A program made the translations under genes and the position numbers. The notes under the pieces are model-generated. The model searched no databases, was not told the origin of the DNA, and saw only the letters and a list, made by a program, of their open reading frames with translations. Below, one piece after another: positions 52,701 to 61,132 of a stretch of 64,000 nt of DNA (the stretch's first letter is position 1; every line of letters begins with the position of its first letter). The DNA comes from Bradyrhizobium sp. AUGA SZCCT0158 (GTDB lineage Bacteria; Pseudomonadota; Alphaproteobacteria; Rhizobiales; Xanthobacteraceae): the NCBI RefSeq assembly GCF_018130065.1, contig NZ_JAFCME010000012.1, positions 124,001-188,000 of the forward strand. Direction: 5' to 3'.

Positions 52701-52985
52701 GTCGGCGGTGAAAAGCCCGTCGCCGCCGACCGCGCGCACCCGGCGCAGCGAGCCGCGCACCGCCTTGTCGAAACGCTTCTCGTCGGAGAGTTCGTCGATC
52801 AGATCGTGGCCCGACACGATCACCAGCGGCGCGCCCATCATGTCGAGCCAGAAGATCGGCCCGAGCTCCTTGGTCAGCCGCACCAGATGCTGAACGGGCG
52901 CGTTCGGATCCAGCGACAGCATGTTGCCGACAACGGGCTTTTTCGGCGGATGCGGGATCGGACTGAGTTTGTTCGGTGACGCCAT
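49749..52985 (-). CDS. Self-sufficient cytochrome P450/NADPH-P450 reductase fusion (CYP102 type)
   Basis: A 1078-residue fusion. Residues about 1-460 are a P450: the I-helix AGHETTSG, the ExxR in EALRLWPP and the heme-cysteine loop FGNGQRACIGRGFA. Residues about 495-640 are an FMN flavodoxin domain (LLVLYGSNLGTAEELA), and the rest is an FAD/NADPH reductase with YYSISSSP and MIGPGTGLAPFRGFLQER. This is the architecture of P450 BM3, which hydroxylates or epoxidises fatty acids using NADPH. It stands alone, but the next genes leftward in coding order (epoxide hydrolase and WS/DGAT) make a lipid-oxygenation role attractive. Confidence 0.96.
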   Translation of the reverse strand: MASPNKLSPIPHPPKKPVVGNMLSLDPNAPVQHLVRLTKELGPIFWLDMMGAPLVIVSGHDLIDELSDEKRFDKAVRGSLRRVRAVGGDGLFTADTSEPNWSKAHNILLQPFGNRAMTSYHPSMVDIAEQLVKKWERLNGDEEIDVVHDMTALTLDTIGLCGFDYRFNSFYRRDYHPFVESLVRSLETIMMTRGIPLEGLWLQKRRKDLALDVAFMNKMVDEIIAERRGNAEAAEGKKDMLGAMMTGVDRATGEQLDDVNIRYQINTFLIAGHETTSGLLSCTLYALLKHPDVLKKAYEEVDRVLGPDIDARPTYQQVTQLTYITQILKEALRLWPPAPAYGIAPLQDETIGGKYKLKKNTFVTVLVMALHRDPSVWGPNPDAFDPENFSREAEAKRPVNAWKPFGNGQRACIGRGFAMHEAALAIGMILQRFKLIDVNRYQMHLKETLTIKPDGFKIKVRPRADKERGAFAGRAAAAVAASNTAAAPARTRPGHNTPLLVLYGSNLGTAEELATRVADLAEVNGFATKLGALDDYVGKLPEQGGVLIFCASYNGAAPDNATQFVKWLDSGLPKDALAKVRYAVFGCGNSDWAATYQSVPRMIDEQMTAHGARSVHGRGEGDARSDLDGQFEKWFAAAAAAATKEFGLASTFTRSADDAPLYTIEPVAPTAVNVIVTQGGVSPMKVQLNSELQNKAGANPSDRSTRHIEVQLPPGVSYRVGDHLSVVPRNDPALVDSVARRFGFLPADQIRLAVAEGRRAQLPTGDAVSVGRLLTEFVELQQIATRKQIQIMSENTRCPMTKPKLLAYIGDDATSTELYRTDVLAKRKSVFDLMEEYPACELPFHAYLEMLSLLAPRYYSISSSPAGDASRCSVTVGVVEAPASSGRGVYKGVCSNYLAGRRAGDTIHATVRETKAGFRLPDDASVPIIMIGPGTGLAPFRGFLQERADRKAKGASLGPAMLFFGCRHPEQDFLYADELKAFAANGITDLHTAFSRADGPKTYVQHLVAAQKDQVWNLIEKGAIVYVCGDGGKMEPDVKAALVSIYRERTGADEAAGLRWIDDLGARNRYVLDVWAGG

Positions 52986-53036
52986 TGTCGATATTACCCC
53001 TGCCTCAAATTGCCTTGAACAACCGCGCTCTCACCG

Positions 53037-53153
53037 CGTCATTGCGAGCGAAGCGAAGCGAAGCAATCCATCTCACGACGAAAAGAAAGAATGGATTGCT
53101 TCGTCGCTTCGCTCCCTTGCACAAACGCTTCGCGTTTGTTGCATGCAATGACG
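53037..53153. repeat. CGTCATTGCGAG palindrome, copy 3 of 3, with an extra nested hairpin
   Basis: Begins CGTCATTGCGAGCGAAGCG and ends GCAATGACG. Unlike the other copies, the right arm is interrupted by a segment containing the hairpin CAAACGCTTCGCGTTTG. It lies between the P450 and epoxide hydrolase genes. Confidence 0.8.
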
Positions 53154-53181
53154 ACCGAAGAGAGCCGCAGCATCACTCGCT

Positions 53182-54177
53182 CTAGCCAAACCGCTTTCTG
53201 CGCCATTCAATCAGTTTGGCGCTGACCTCGTCCGGCTTTTCCTGTTGCGTCCAATGGCCGCTGTCGCGCACCAGATATTTTTCGAGATCGGGAACGATCT
53301 TTTCCATGCCATCAGCCGACGACGGCGGCAGCACGTGGTCGTTCTCGGCCATGATCATCAGCGCCGGTACTTTCACGGTGTGATCGATCTGCGCCGAACG
53401 CTGCCAGTTGCGCGACATGTTGCGGTACCAGTTGATGCCGCCGGTAAAACCTGACTTCGTGAACGTATCGACGAACACCTTTTTCTCTTCCGGTGACAGG
53501 ATCGGTGTGCGCGGATCATGCTTGGCGTCGTAACCCGCGATCATCTGCGGAAACGCCAAATTGAGTCGCGGGGAAGCACCGACGCCGGCAACCACCTGGT
53601 CGGCAGGTGTGTCGGCGGGCCGCGGCACAGGCTTGCGCATGAAGGCGTCAAACGTCTGCTCGACCCGGCTGCCGAAGATCCGGTCGGGCTCGCGGGCCGG
53701 ATCCTGGAACTGCACGATGTACATGCTGTCGCCGAACCGCTTGCGGAACAGCTCGATCGGATCGGCCGGCGCGCGATCGTGATGCGGCGTGTTGATGCCG
53801 ACCACGCCGGCAACGCGGTCAATGTGGCGGAGCGGCATCTGCCAGATGATGAAGCCGCCCCAGTCGTGGCCGACGAAGATCGCCTTGTCGATCTTCAGAT
53901 GGTCCATCAGGCCGACGAGATCGCCGGTGAGGTGCTCGATGTCATAGGCCTCGACCGGCTCAGGCCGGTCGGTCGAACCATAGCCGCGCTGATCCGGCGC
54001 GATCACCCGGATCCCGGCCTCGCTCAGCGCCTTGATCTGGTGACGCCAGGAGAACGCGATCTCCGGCCAGCCGTGGCACAGTATCACCGGCGGCTTGTCG
54101 GTCTTCGGCCCGGCCTCGTAGTAACCCATGCGAATGCCGTTCGTCTCGGCGAACTGCAGCGGCGGCATTTCAATCAT
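53182..54177 (-). CDS. Epoxide hydrolase-like alpha/beta hydrolase
   Basis: A 331-residue hydrolase with the epoxide hydrolase pattern: oxyanion HGWPE (about 36), nucleophilic aspartate in GHDWGGFI (about 105), acid in AENDHVLPP and histidine in DSGHWTQQE. The cap domain has tyrosines (GINWYRNM) that in this family activate the epoxide. It would open epoxides to diols. It begins nine bases after the WS/DGAT stop, on the same strand, so both genes are likely cotranscribed, and it lies next to the P450 gene, which could supply epoxides. Confidence 0.9.
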   Translation of the reverse strand: MIEMPPLQFAETNGIRMGYYEAGPKTDKPPVILCHGWPEIAFSWRHQIKALSEAGIRVIAPDQRGYGSTDRPEPVEAYDIEHLTGDLVGLMDHLKIDKAIFVGHDWGGFIIWQMPLRHIDRVAGVVGINTPHHDRAPADPIELFRKRFGDSMYIVQFQDPAREPDRIFGSRVEQTFDAFMRKPVPRPADTPADQVVAGVGASPRLNLAFPQMIAGYDAKHDPRTPILSPEEKKVFVDTFTKSGFTGGINWYRNMSRNWQRSAQIDHTVKVPALMIMAENDHVLPPSSADGMEKIVPDLEKYLVRDSGHWTQQEKPDEVSAKLIEWRRKRFG

Positions 54178-54186
54178 CGCAACACC

Positions 54187-55731
54187 CTATTCAGCCGCGC
54201 TGGTCATCTTCGGCGGCGGCGCATAGGCCGCCTCCAGCGCTTCAAACTCCAGCGGAAGCATATCGCACAAGACCTGGACATGCGGAATGATGTTGGCGCC
54301 GGCGATGAAGCCGAAATCGAGCTGATCGCGATAGCTCTGCACGGTGATGTTGAGCGCGAGCCCGTGGGTCGAGATCGACACCGGGAAGATATGCAGCAAC
54401 TCCGCGCCGGCGGCGTACAAAGTCTGTCGCGGTCCCGGCACGTTGGACACCGTGATGTTGGCCGCCGGCGGCAGCACGTTCGAGAGGTCGGAACGGCTGT
54501 AGAGCAGCGCCAGGATCTGAACCAGGATCGGCGCGCCCAGCATCGAGATGTTGGAGACCTGCGGCATCAAGGCTCGCAGCGGATGCGACATCTCCTTGGA
54601 CTTGGTGGATTGCGCGATGATCGCCTCCAGCCGCCCCTTGGGATCCTCGAGGTTGGTGGCGATCGAGCAGATCATGCCGAACACCTGGTTGTTGGCCTCG
54701 GTGTTGCCTTCCTCGCGCAGCGAAATCGGCACCGCCGCGGTCAGCGACTTGGTCGGCAGCGCGCCCTGCTGCAGCAGATAGCGCCGCACCACGCCGGAGG
54801 ACAGCGCCAGCACGACGTCGTTGAGCTTGCCGCCGGAGGCTTTCGCCACCGCCTTGGCCCGCGACAGCGAGATCGAGGTGCCGGCAAAGCTGCGCTCCGA
54901 CGAGATCGCCTTGTTCAGGATGGTCGGCGGCGAAACCATGCTGGCGATGCTGTCGCGCGACTTCGGATCGGAAATCTTGCCGACCACTTCGGAAACGCTC
55001 TTGAGCATCGTCGGCACGCTGGCGGCGAATTTCACCGCGCTCTCGATCTGGAACATGGCGTTGTCGAACAGAATCGATCCGAGATCGCTCTTGCCCGAGC
55101 GCGGCAATTCCAGGCTCTTCGGCGCCGACGATGAATCGAACGGCTGGCGCCAGAGCTGCTGATAGGAATCGATCAAATTGGCGGCGATGTCGCGCGGCTC
55201 CTGCGCGACCTTGCGCGCCGTCGGCGGTTCGACCTGGCGCGGCACCGGAGTCAGATCGTAGATCATGTTGGTGAGCGCCGCACCGGCGCCGCCGTCGATG
55301 CAGGCGTGGTGCATCTTGGAATAAAGCCCGATCTCGTTGTCCTTCATGCCCTCGAAGACATAGAACTCCCAGAGCGGACGGGCGCGGTTGAGCAGCTTGG
55401 CATGCATCCAGCCGACGATGCGCTCCAGCGTCGCGCGGTCGTAGGGGGCCGGCAGGCTGCCGCGGAAAATGTGGCGGTCGATGTCGAACTGGTCGTCCTC
55501 GACCCAGGACGGATGATCGATGTCGAGCGGCGCCTTTTCCAGGCGCGCTTTCAGGATCGGCGCAAGATGCAGCCGCGAGCCGATCATCGCCTTGAAATCC
55601 TCGAAGAAGTTGCCGTTGTAGTTCTCGGGCAGGCGGAAGATCGCCATGCTTCCGACATGCATCGGCATCTCAGGCGTTTCCAGGTACAGAAACGACGCGT
55701 CCATCGAAGACAGTTTCTTGGCGTCAGTCAT
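54187..55731 (-). CDS. Wax ester synthase/diacylglycerol acyltransferase family protein
   Basis: A 514-residue WS/DGAT protein with the catalytic HHxxxDG motif in KMHHACIDGGAGA (about residue 139) and the later conserved NVPGPRQTLYAAGAE segment. It transfers acyl groups from acyl-CoA to alcohols or diacylglycerol to make neutral lipids. It starts an operon with the epoxide hydrolase. Alphaproteobacteria rarely store wax esters, so it may act on another acceptor; activity is inferred from the motif only. Confidence 0.92.
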   Translation of the reverse strand: MTDAKKLSSMDASFLYLETPEMPMHVGSMAIFRLPENYNGNFFEDFKAMIGSRLHLAPILKARLEKAPLDIDHPSWVEDDQFDIDRHIFRGSLPAPYDRATLERIVGWMHAKLLNRARPLWEFYVFEGMKDNEIGLYSKMHHACIDGGAGAALTNMIYDLTPVPRQVEPPTARKVAQEPRDIAANLIDSYQQLWRQPFDSSSAPKSLELPRSGKSDLGSILFDNAMFQIESAVKFAASVPTMLKSVSEVVGKISDPKSRDSIASMVSPPTILNKAISSERSFAGTSISLSRAKAVAKASGGKLNDVVLALSSGVVRRYLLQQGALPTKSLTAAVPISLREEGNTEANNQVFGMICSIATNLEDPKGRLEAIIAQSTKSKEMSHPLRALMPQVSNISMLGAPILVQILALLYSRSDLSNVLPPAANITVSNVPGPRQTLYAAGAELLHIFPVSISTHGLALNITVQSYRDQLDFGFIAGANIIPHVQVLCDMLPLEFEALEAAYAPPPKMTSAAE

Positions 55732-55834
55732 GTTTTCCTCCCGCAGAGATCACGCGACGCCTTGATGGCGCTTCTGGCGTTCAGATGGTCCTGAAGACGG
55801 GGGTTGGGTGGTCCCCGGTCTTCAACGACATTGG

Positions 55835-56632
55835 TCAGGATAGTGCATTTTCCGGGGTCCCATATGCAATGGCAAACGGGCCCGAACGGTCAAATTGCTT
55901 AAATTCGCCTTCCCTTTGCGCCAGCCGGTCGGCCACCGCCCACAAGGCGGCCGGGTTGACGCCGAGGCCGATATGGCTTGCGAGATGCACCTCGATATTT
56001 TCGGCCGTGCTGGAGGGGCGCAGCAGGCTGGTACGCCAGTTCACGATGCCATCGGTGCGAGAATAGATCGAGGTCGCGGGCACCGGCAGGTCGCCGGCGA
56101 TCGCCTCCCTGATCTCCGGGTTGTCGTGGATGCTTTCCCCCGACAGCGCTTCGTACAATCGCGTCGCATTGGTCGCTGTGATGTCGTTGGCGAACGGGCT
56201 GCCGAGCGTGATCACCGATCGCACCATGTCCGGCAGTTGCAGCGCGAGATCGCGTGCGTAGACGCCACCGAGACTCCAGCCAATGATGCTGACCTTTCGT
56301 CCCGTGGTCTCGTGGATTCGCTTGACGAGGTCGCGCAACGCACCGCGCTTGCTGGCGACGCCGCCGAAATTGCGGCCCATGTTCCAGGCATAGCTGTCGT
56401 AGCCAAGCTCCTTCAGGTAGCGCCGCATCGGCGCCATCGACAAATCGCTGGCGAGAAATCCCGGCAGCGTCAGCACCGGATGACCGTCGCCCTTCGGGGC
56501 GCGCATCAACAGCGGCGACAGCAGCAGGCTCGAATTCAGTTCGAACACGCTTCTGGCTTCGGCGAGCATCAGGAACAGGCTCGGCGGACGAAGCTTGCGT
56601 TCTGCCGCCGGCGCGCCCTCCGCGACGGCCAC
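55835..56632 (-). CDS. Alpha/beta hydrolase, paralogue of the gene near 42 kb
   Basis: A 265-residue hydrolase with nucleophile elbow GWSLGGVYAR (about 119), APKGDGHPVLTLPGFLASD and VRSVITLGSPFA, nearly identical in these stretches to the hydrolase at 41734-42507. It starts at GTG 56632, sharing one base with the stop of the small gene before it (TAGTG), so it is translationally coupled. Proximity to WS/DGAT suggests lipid ester chemistry. Confidence 0.85.
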   Translation of the reverse strand: MAVAEGAPAAERKLRPPSLFLMLAEARSVFELNSSLLLSPLLMRAPKGDGHPVLTLPGFLASDLSMAPMRRYLKELGYDSYAWNMGRNFGGVASKRGALRDLVKRIHETTGRKVSIIGWSLGGVYARDLALQLPDMVRSVITLGSPFANDITATNATRLYEALSGESIHDNPEIREAIAGDLPVPATSIYSRTDGIVNWRTSLLRPSSTAENIEVHLASHIGLGVNPAALWAVADRLAQREGEFKQFDRSGPFAIAYGTPENALS

Positions 56633-56886
56633 TATTTCTTGTCCTTCTTGGCCATGCCGCCGAGACCGGCCATGGTCACGAACATGTCCTGAAAGCGTTC
56701 AGCGATCTTGGGGTCGAAGGTGAACCAGGACTGCATCAGCGATTCCGGCGAGACCTTGTCGATGTTGGCCATCATCTGCTGCTGCAACTTGTCCATGACC
56801 GCGGTCTGCATCGGCTGAACGTCCGGAAGTCCGAAGAACTGCCGGGCCTCGAGCGGCGTGCAATCAATTTCGACGTTTACCTTCAT
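56632..56886 (-). CDS. Small conserved protein (DUF6489-like)
   Basis: An 84-residue soluble protein starting MKVNVEIDCTPLEARQFFGL, with a methionine-rich middle (MDKLQQQMMANID) and a lysine tail (AKKDKK). It resembles a small family found beside lipid and PHA genes in alphaproteobacteria. It is coupled by a one-base overlap to the following hydrolase gene. Function unknown; a regulatory or granule-associated role would be speculation. Confidence 0.75.
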   Translation of the reverse strand: MKVNVEIDCTPLEARQFFGLPDVQPMQTAVMDKLQQQMMANIDKVSPESLMQSWFTFDPKIAERFQDMFVTMAGLGGMAKKDKK

Positions 56887-56984
56887 GGCCGCTCCTTCAT
56901 TAATGGCTTGCCGCAGTATCACCGTGACTGGCTGAGTCACGCAAGGACAAGACCGCCTTCCGGGCCCCCGTTCGCCCCCTATGG

Positions 56985-57268
56985 TCAACCAAAACGTTCG
57001 ACAGCAAAAGGGGTAGTATCGGCAAACGGGGTCTCGCCGGTCATCATTTCCGCCAGCAGCCGGCCGGTTGCAGGTCCGAGCGTCAGGCCGTGGTGCTGGT
57101 GGCCGAAATCGAACCACAAACCGGGATGGCGGGGCGCCTTCCCGATCACCGGCAGCATGTCCGGCAAACAGGGCCGCGCCCCCTTCCACGGCCGGGCAGG
57201 TGCAGCGCAGCGCCAACGCCGACCATGCCCGCCCCCAACACCAGAACGTCGGCCCTCAGTTCCGCCAC
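56985..57268 (-). pseudogene. Remnant of a DadA-like FAD-dependent amino acid oxidase
   Basis: Two ends of one gene are fused after loss of the middle. From GTG 57268 the frame reads ADVLVLGAGMVGVGAALHL, the FAD-binding Rossmann start of D-amino acid dehydrogenase-type enzymes. Near 57186-57195 the sequence jumps, in a different frame, to WKGARPCLPDMLPVIGKAP and then WFDFGHQHHGLTLGPATGR, the family's C-terminus, ending in TGA at 56985. About 300 codons are missing. No mobile element marks the junction. It cannot make a working enzyme. Confidence 0.85.
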
Positions 57269-57461
57269 CGGCGCTCCAAAAGTTTAATGTAACGAATTCG
57301 CGCCCACAGCCTAAGGTAAAGCTAGCCATTGCCGCATCGCGGTGCAAACCGATCCACAGAGAGGGATCGCGCCTGCGCGGCGGCTGGACTTTGGCAACAG
57401 GGATCGGCAATATCCGCCGTTATTGCGGAATTAGGCTGATCAAAGCGGGGAAATCGAACAA

Positions 57462-59057
57462 ATGTCTTTACGTCGGAGTTTGCTTGCAGCGGCTACGGTT
57501 ACAATGCTCGGCTTTGCGGTTGCGCCGGCATCGGCCCAGACCCTGCGCTACGCCAACCAGGGCGACCTCAAATCGCTGGATCCGTATACGCTGAACGAAA
57601 GCACGACCCACGCCCATCTCGGGCATGTCTTCGAAGGCCTTACCGCCCGCGACAAGGACCTGAAGATCATCCCGGCGCTGGCGGAGAGCTGGGAAACGCC
57701 GGAGCCGACACGCTGGCGGTTCCATTTGCGCAAGGGCGTGAAATTCCACAACGGCGACCCCTTCACTGCCGACGATGTCGTTTTCTCGGCAGAGCGCGTT
57801 CGTGCCAAGGGCTCCAACCTTCCCACCCGCCTTCCATCCGATGCCAAGGTCGTCAAGGTCGACGACTACACCGTGGACTTCGTCCTGACCTCGCCCAATC
57901 CCATTCTCAATTCGCAATGGGATACTTGGTACATCATGAGCAAGAAATGGGCCGAGGCGAACAACTCGGTCGCCCCGACTCCGGTGGCGGCAACCTCGCC
58001 CAGTTTTGCCTCGCTTAACGCCAATGGTACCGGTCCCTTCATCATCGAGAGTCACCAGCCCGGGGTGAAAACGGTGTTCAAGGCGAACCCGAACTGGTGG
58101 CGCAAGCCCGAGCACAATCTGAAAGAGATCGTCTTCACGCCGATCGGCTCCGCCGCCACGCGCGTGGCCGCCCTGCTGTCGGGCGAAGTCGACGTCATCG
58201 AGCCGGTTCCGATCCAGGATATCACACGCGTGGATTCCAGCCCCAACGCCCAAGTGCTGAAGGGACCGGAACTTCGCACCATCTTTCTCGGCATGGACAC
58301 GCTTCGCGATGAATTGCTGTATTCCAACATCAAGGGCAAGAACCCCTTCAAGGACGTTCGCGTTCGCGAGGCATTCTATAAGGCAATCGATGTCGAGTTG
58401 ATCAAGACCCGCGTGATGCGCGGCCTTTCCACGCCATCGGCGCTGATGATCGCACCGGAATTATTTGCGCCGTCAAAGGATTTCACGCGGCCGAAAGCCG
58501 ATCCGGATGCCGCCAAGAAGCTGCTGGTGGAGGCTGGTTACCCCGACGGTTTCGAAGTCAGCCTGGACTGCCCCAACGACCGTTATGTCAATGACGCCCC
58601 GATCTGCCAGGCGGTGGTCAGCATGCTGGCCCGGATCGGCGTCAAGGTTGACCTCCTCGCGCAACCCAAGGCCCAGTACTTCGCTAAGGTTCTCAAGGCG
58701 GGCGGCTATCAGACATCGTTCTTTCTGTTGGGCTGGACTCCCGGAACTCTCGATTCCCATAACGTGCTCTACGACGTTATCGGTTGTCGCGACGATCCCA
58801 AGAGTTCGCGTGGAGAGAACAATCTCAGCGGCTATTGCAACAAGGAAATTGACGCCCTCACCGACAAGATCTTGCAGGAGGCCGACACCACCAAGCGCGA
58901 TCAGTTGATCAAGAGCGCTTACCAGATCCTCAACAAGGATTTCGGTTATATCCCGCTGCATCAGCAGGCGCTGGCCTGGGGCGTTTCGAAAAAAGTGAAG
59001 CTGACGCAGCGCGCCGACAATCAGGTTCTGCTGTACTGGGCGACCAAGCAGGACTAA
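57462..59057 (+). CDS. Peptide/nickel-type ABC transporter substrate-binding protein
   Basis: A 531-residue periplasmic binding protein of the DppA/OppA class. The leader (SLLAAATVTMLGFAVAPASAQ) should be cleaved after ASA. GDLKSLDPYTLNE, HLRKGVKFHNGDPFTADDVVFS and the later VREAFYKAID are family hallmarks. It opens a five-gene rightward operon with two permeases and two ATPases. Ligands are probably di- or oligopeptides or glutathione-like peptides, given the downstream gamma-glutamyltransferase; this is inference. Confidence 0.94.
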   Translation: MSLRRSLLAAATVTMLGFAVAPASAQTLRYANQGDLKSLDPYTLNESTTHAHLGHVFEGLTARDKDLKIIPALAESWETPEPTRWRFHLRKGVKFHNGDPFTADDVVFSAERVRAKGSNLPTRLPSDAKVVKVDDYTVDFVLTSPNPILNSQWDTWYIMSKKWAEANNSVAPTPVAATSPSFASLNANGTGPFIIESHQPGVKTVFKANPNWWRKPEHNLKEIVFTPIGSAATRVAALLSGEVDVIEPVPIQDITRVDSSPNAQVLKGPELRTIFLGMDTLRDELLYSNIKGKNPFKDVRVREAFYKAIDVELIKTRVMRGLSTPSALMIAPELFAPSKDFTRPKADPDAAKKLLVEAGYPDGFEVSLDCPNDRYVNDAPICQAVVSMLARIGVKVDLLAQPKAQYFAKVLKAGGYQTSFFLLGWTPGTLDSHNVLYDVIGCRDDPKSSRGENNLSGYCNKEIDALTDKILQEADTTKRDQLIKSAYQILNKDFGYIPLHQQALAWGVSKKVKLTQRADNQVLLYWATKQD

Positions 59058-59165
59058 GACGCTCAGTTATCATGGTCCCGGCAGCCAGGCGCTTCCGGGA
59101 CCTTTCATTTCCGGCTGACAGCGACGTCAACCAAGAAGTCACACAGAAGAAAGTGAAAGGAATAC

Positions 59166-60146
59166 ATGCTCGCTTTCACTCTTCGCCGGGCGATCCAGGC
59201 TATCGGCGTCATGATTGCGGTCGGGGTCATCTCGTTCTCGATGTTCCGCTTCGCAGGTGACCCGGTCAACCAGATCGTCTCGCTGGACACGCCCGCCGCC
59301 GAACGCGAGGCGGTTCGCAAATCGCTCGGTCTGGACGATCCCGTCGCGGTGCAGTTCGCGCGTTATTTCGGCAATGCCGCCCAGTTCAAATTCGGCGTGT
59401 CCTATCAGTTCCGCCAGCCGGTCTCGAGCCTGCTCGCAGAGCGGATGCCCGCAACACTCGAGCTCGCGATCTGCGCCACCATCTTCGCAATGGTGTTCGG
59501 CATCCTGATGGGGGTCTATTCGGCGCTCAAACGCGACACCGTGCTTGCCAAGATATTCCAGGCCGTATCGCTGATCGGAATCTCGCTGCCGACCTTCCTG
59601 ATCGGTATTCTGCTGATCTACCTGTTTTCGGTGACCCTGGGCTGGCTGCCCTCGTTCGGCCGCGGCGAGGTCGTGCGGGTCGGTTGGTGGACCACCGGAC
59701 TCCTGACCCTCTCCGGCCTCAAGGCGCTGATCCTGCCGTCCATCACGCTCGGCCTGTTCCAGTTGACATTGATCATGCGGCTGGTGCGCGCTGAAATGCT
59801 GGAAGTCCTGCGCACCGACTACATCCGCTTCGCGCGTGCCCGCGGCCTGACCACCCGCGCGATCCATTTCGGCCACGCGCTCAAGAACACGCTGGTCCCC
59901 GTCATCACCGTGGCCGGGCTGCAATTTGGCTCGGTTATTGCTTTCGCCATCATCACCGAAACCGTCTTCCAGTGGCCGGGCATGGGGTTGCTGTTCGTGC
60001 AGGCAGTGCAAAACGTCGATATCCCGATCATGGCGGCCTACCTGTTGATGGTGTCGCTGATCTTCGTCACCATCAATTTGGTGGTCGATATCCTCTATAC
60101 CGTCGTCGATCCGCGCCTGCGCTCGACCATCCGCCGTCCGGCTTGA
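59166..60146 (+). CDS. Dipeptide-type ABC transporter permease (DppB-like)
   Basis: A 326-residue inner-membrane permease with six main hydrophobic segments, first at AIQAIGVMIAVGVISFSMF. The ATPase-coupling loop DYIRFARARGLTTRAIHFGH (EAA motif) is clear, and AIITETVFQWPGMGLLFVQA is typical. It pairs with the next gene's product. It starts 108 bases after the binding-protein stop; the gap shows no clear terminator. Confidence 0.94.
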   Translation: MLAFTLRRAIQAIGVMIAVGVISFSMFRFAGDPVNQIVSLDTPAAEREAVRKSLGLDDPVAVQFARYFGNAAQFKFGVSYQFRQPVSSLLAERMPATLELAICATIFAMVFGILMGVYSALKRDTVLAKIFQAVSLIGISLPTFLIGILLIYLFSVTLGWLPSFGRGEVVRVGWWTTGLLTLSGLKALILPSITLGLFQLTLIMRLVRAEMLEVLRTDYIRFARARGLTTRAIHFGHALKNTLVPVITVAGLQFGSVIAFAIITETVFQWPGMGLLFVQAVQNVDIPIMAAYLLMVSLIFVTINLVVDILYTVVDPRLRSTIRRPA

Positions 60147-60160
60147 AAGAAGGATCAGAG

Positions 60161-61132
60161 ATGTCCGACGCCGTCGTTCCCCACCGAGCCGAGCCGAGCG
60201 CAGCAGTGGCGCGCGCCGGCACGAGCTGGTTCAGGCGCGCGCTCGACAGCGACATCTTCTATTCGTTCCGCCGTTCCAAGCTGACGATGGTGGCGGCAGC
60301 CGTCACCATCCTGTTTTTCCTGCTGGCGATCTTTGCTTCGGTGCTTTCGGTGCAGAACCCGTTCGATCCGGCGCAGCTGCAGCTGATGAATTCGCGCATT
60401 TCGCCGCTATGGACCGCCGACGGCCAGAGCCCGTTCCTGCTCGGCACCGACGAGCAGGGCCGCGACGTGTTCTCCGCTATCCTCTACGGGCTTCGGATCT
60501 CGCTCGTCGTCGGCGTGCTCGGCGTCGTCTTCGCCGGCGCGCTCGGAATTACGCTCGGGCTGATTGCGGGCTATGTCGGCGGCGCGCTCGATGGCCTGAT
60601 CATGCGTATCGCCGACGTGCAACTCACCTTCCCCGCCATCCTGATCGCGCTCCTCGTCAACGGCGTCGCCAAGTCGGTGTTCGGCAACCGGCTGGACGCC
60701 ATGAGTACGCTGGTGGTGCTGGTGGTCGCGATCGGACTGAGTTTCTGGGTGCAGTATGCCCGAACCGTGCGCGGCTCCGTCATGGTCGAGAAGAACAAGG
60801 ATTATGTCGCGGCCGCCCAGTTGATCGGGCTCCCCGCCCCCATCATCATGCTGCGTCACGTGCTGCCGAACACGATGGGTCCGATCCTGGTGATCGCCAC
60901 CATCAACCTGGCGCTCGCCGTCATTACGGAAGCCACGCTGTCGTTCCTCGGCGCCGGGATGCCCGATACCATGCCGTCGCTGGGCACGCTGATCCGGATC
61001 GGCAACAATTATCTGTTCGCTGGCGAATGGTGGATCGTGGCCTTCCCGGGCTTTGCGCTGGCCGGGCTGATCCTTTCCATCAATCTGCTCGGCGACTGGC
61101 TGCGCGACGCGCTCAACCCGAAACTCCGATGA
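60161..61132 (+). CDS. Dipeptide-type ABC transporter permease (DppC-like)
   Basis: A 323-residue permease with N-terminal segment VAAAVTILFFLLAIFASVL, the DppC hallmark LLGTDEQGRDVFSAILYGLR, and coupling loop KDYVAAAQLIGLPAPIIMLRH. ATG 60161 (MSDAVVPHR) follows AGAAGGATCAGAG; a longer in-frame start lies inside the previous gene. Its stop overlaps the next ATG by four bases. Confidence 0.94.
   Translation: MSDAVVPHRAEPSAAVARAGTSWFRRALDSDIFYSFRRSKLTMVAAAVTILFFLLAIFASVLSVQNPFDPAQLQLMNSRISPLWTADGQSPFLLGTDEQGRDVFSAILYGLRISLVVGVLGVVFAGALGITLGLIAGYVGGALDGLIMRIADVQLTFPAILIALLVNGVAKSVFGNRLDAMSTLVVLVVAIGLSFWVQYARTVRGSVMVEKNKDYVAAAQLIGLPAPIIMLRHVLPNTMGPILVIATINLALAVITEATLSFLGAGMPDTMPSLGTLIRIGNNYLFAGEWWIVAFPGFALAGLILSINLLGDWLRDALNPKLR

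Noticed and set aside
49749..52985. Two separate genes for P450 and reductase
   Set aside because: The frame is continuous with a short linker and no internal stop or ribosome-binding site, as in CYP102 fusions.
57177..57410. Upstream reading frame as a real N-terminus of the DadA-like remnant
   Set aside because: The 141-residue frame to 57410 lacks the Rossmann motif, which lies in another frame; only its last third matches the family.
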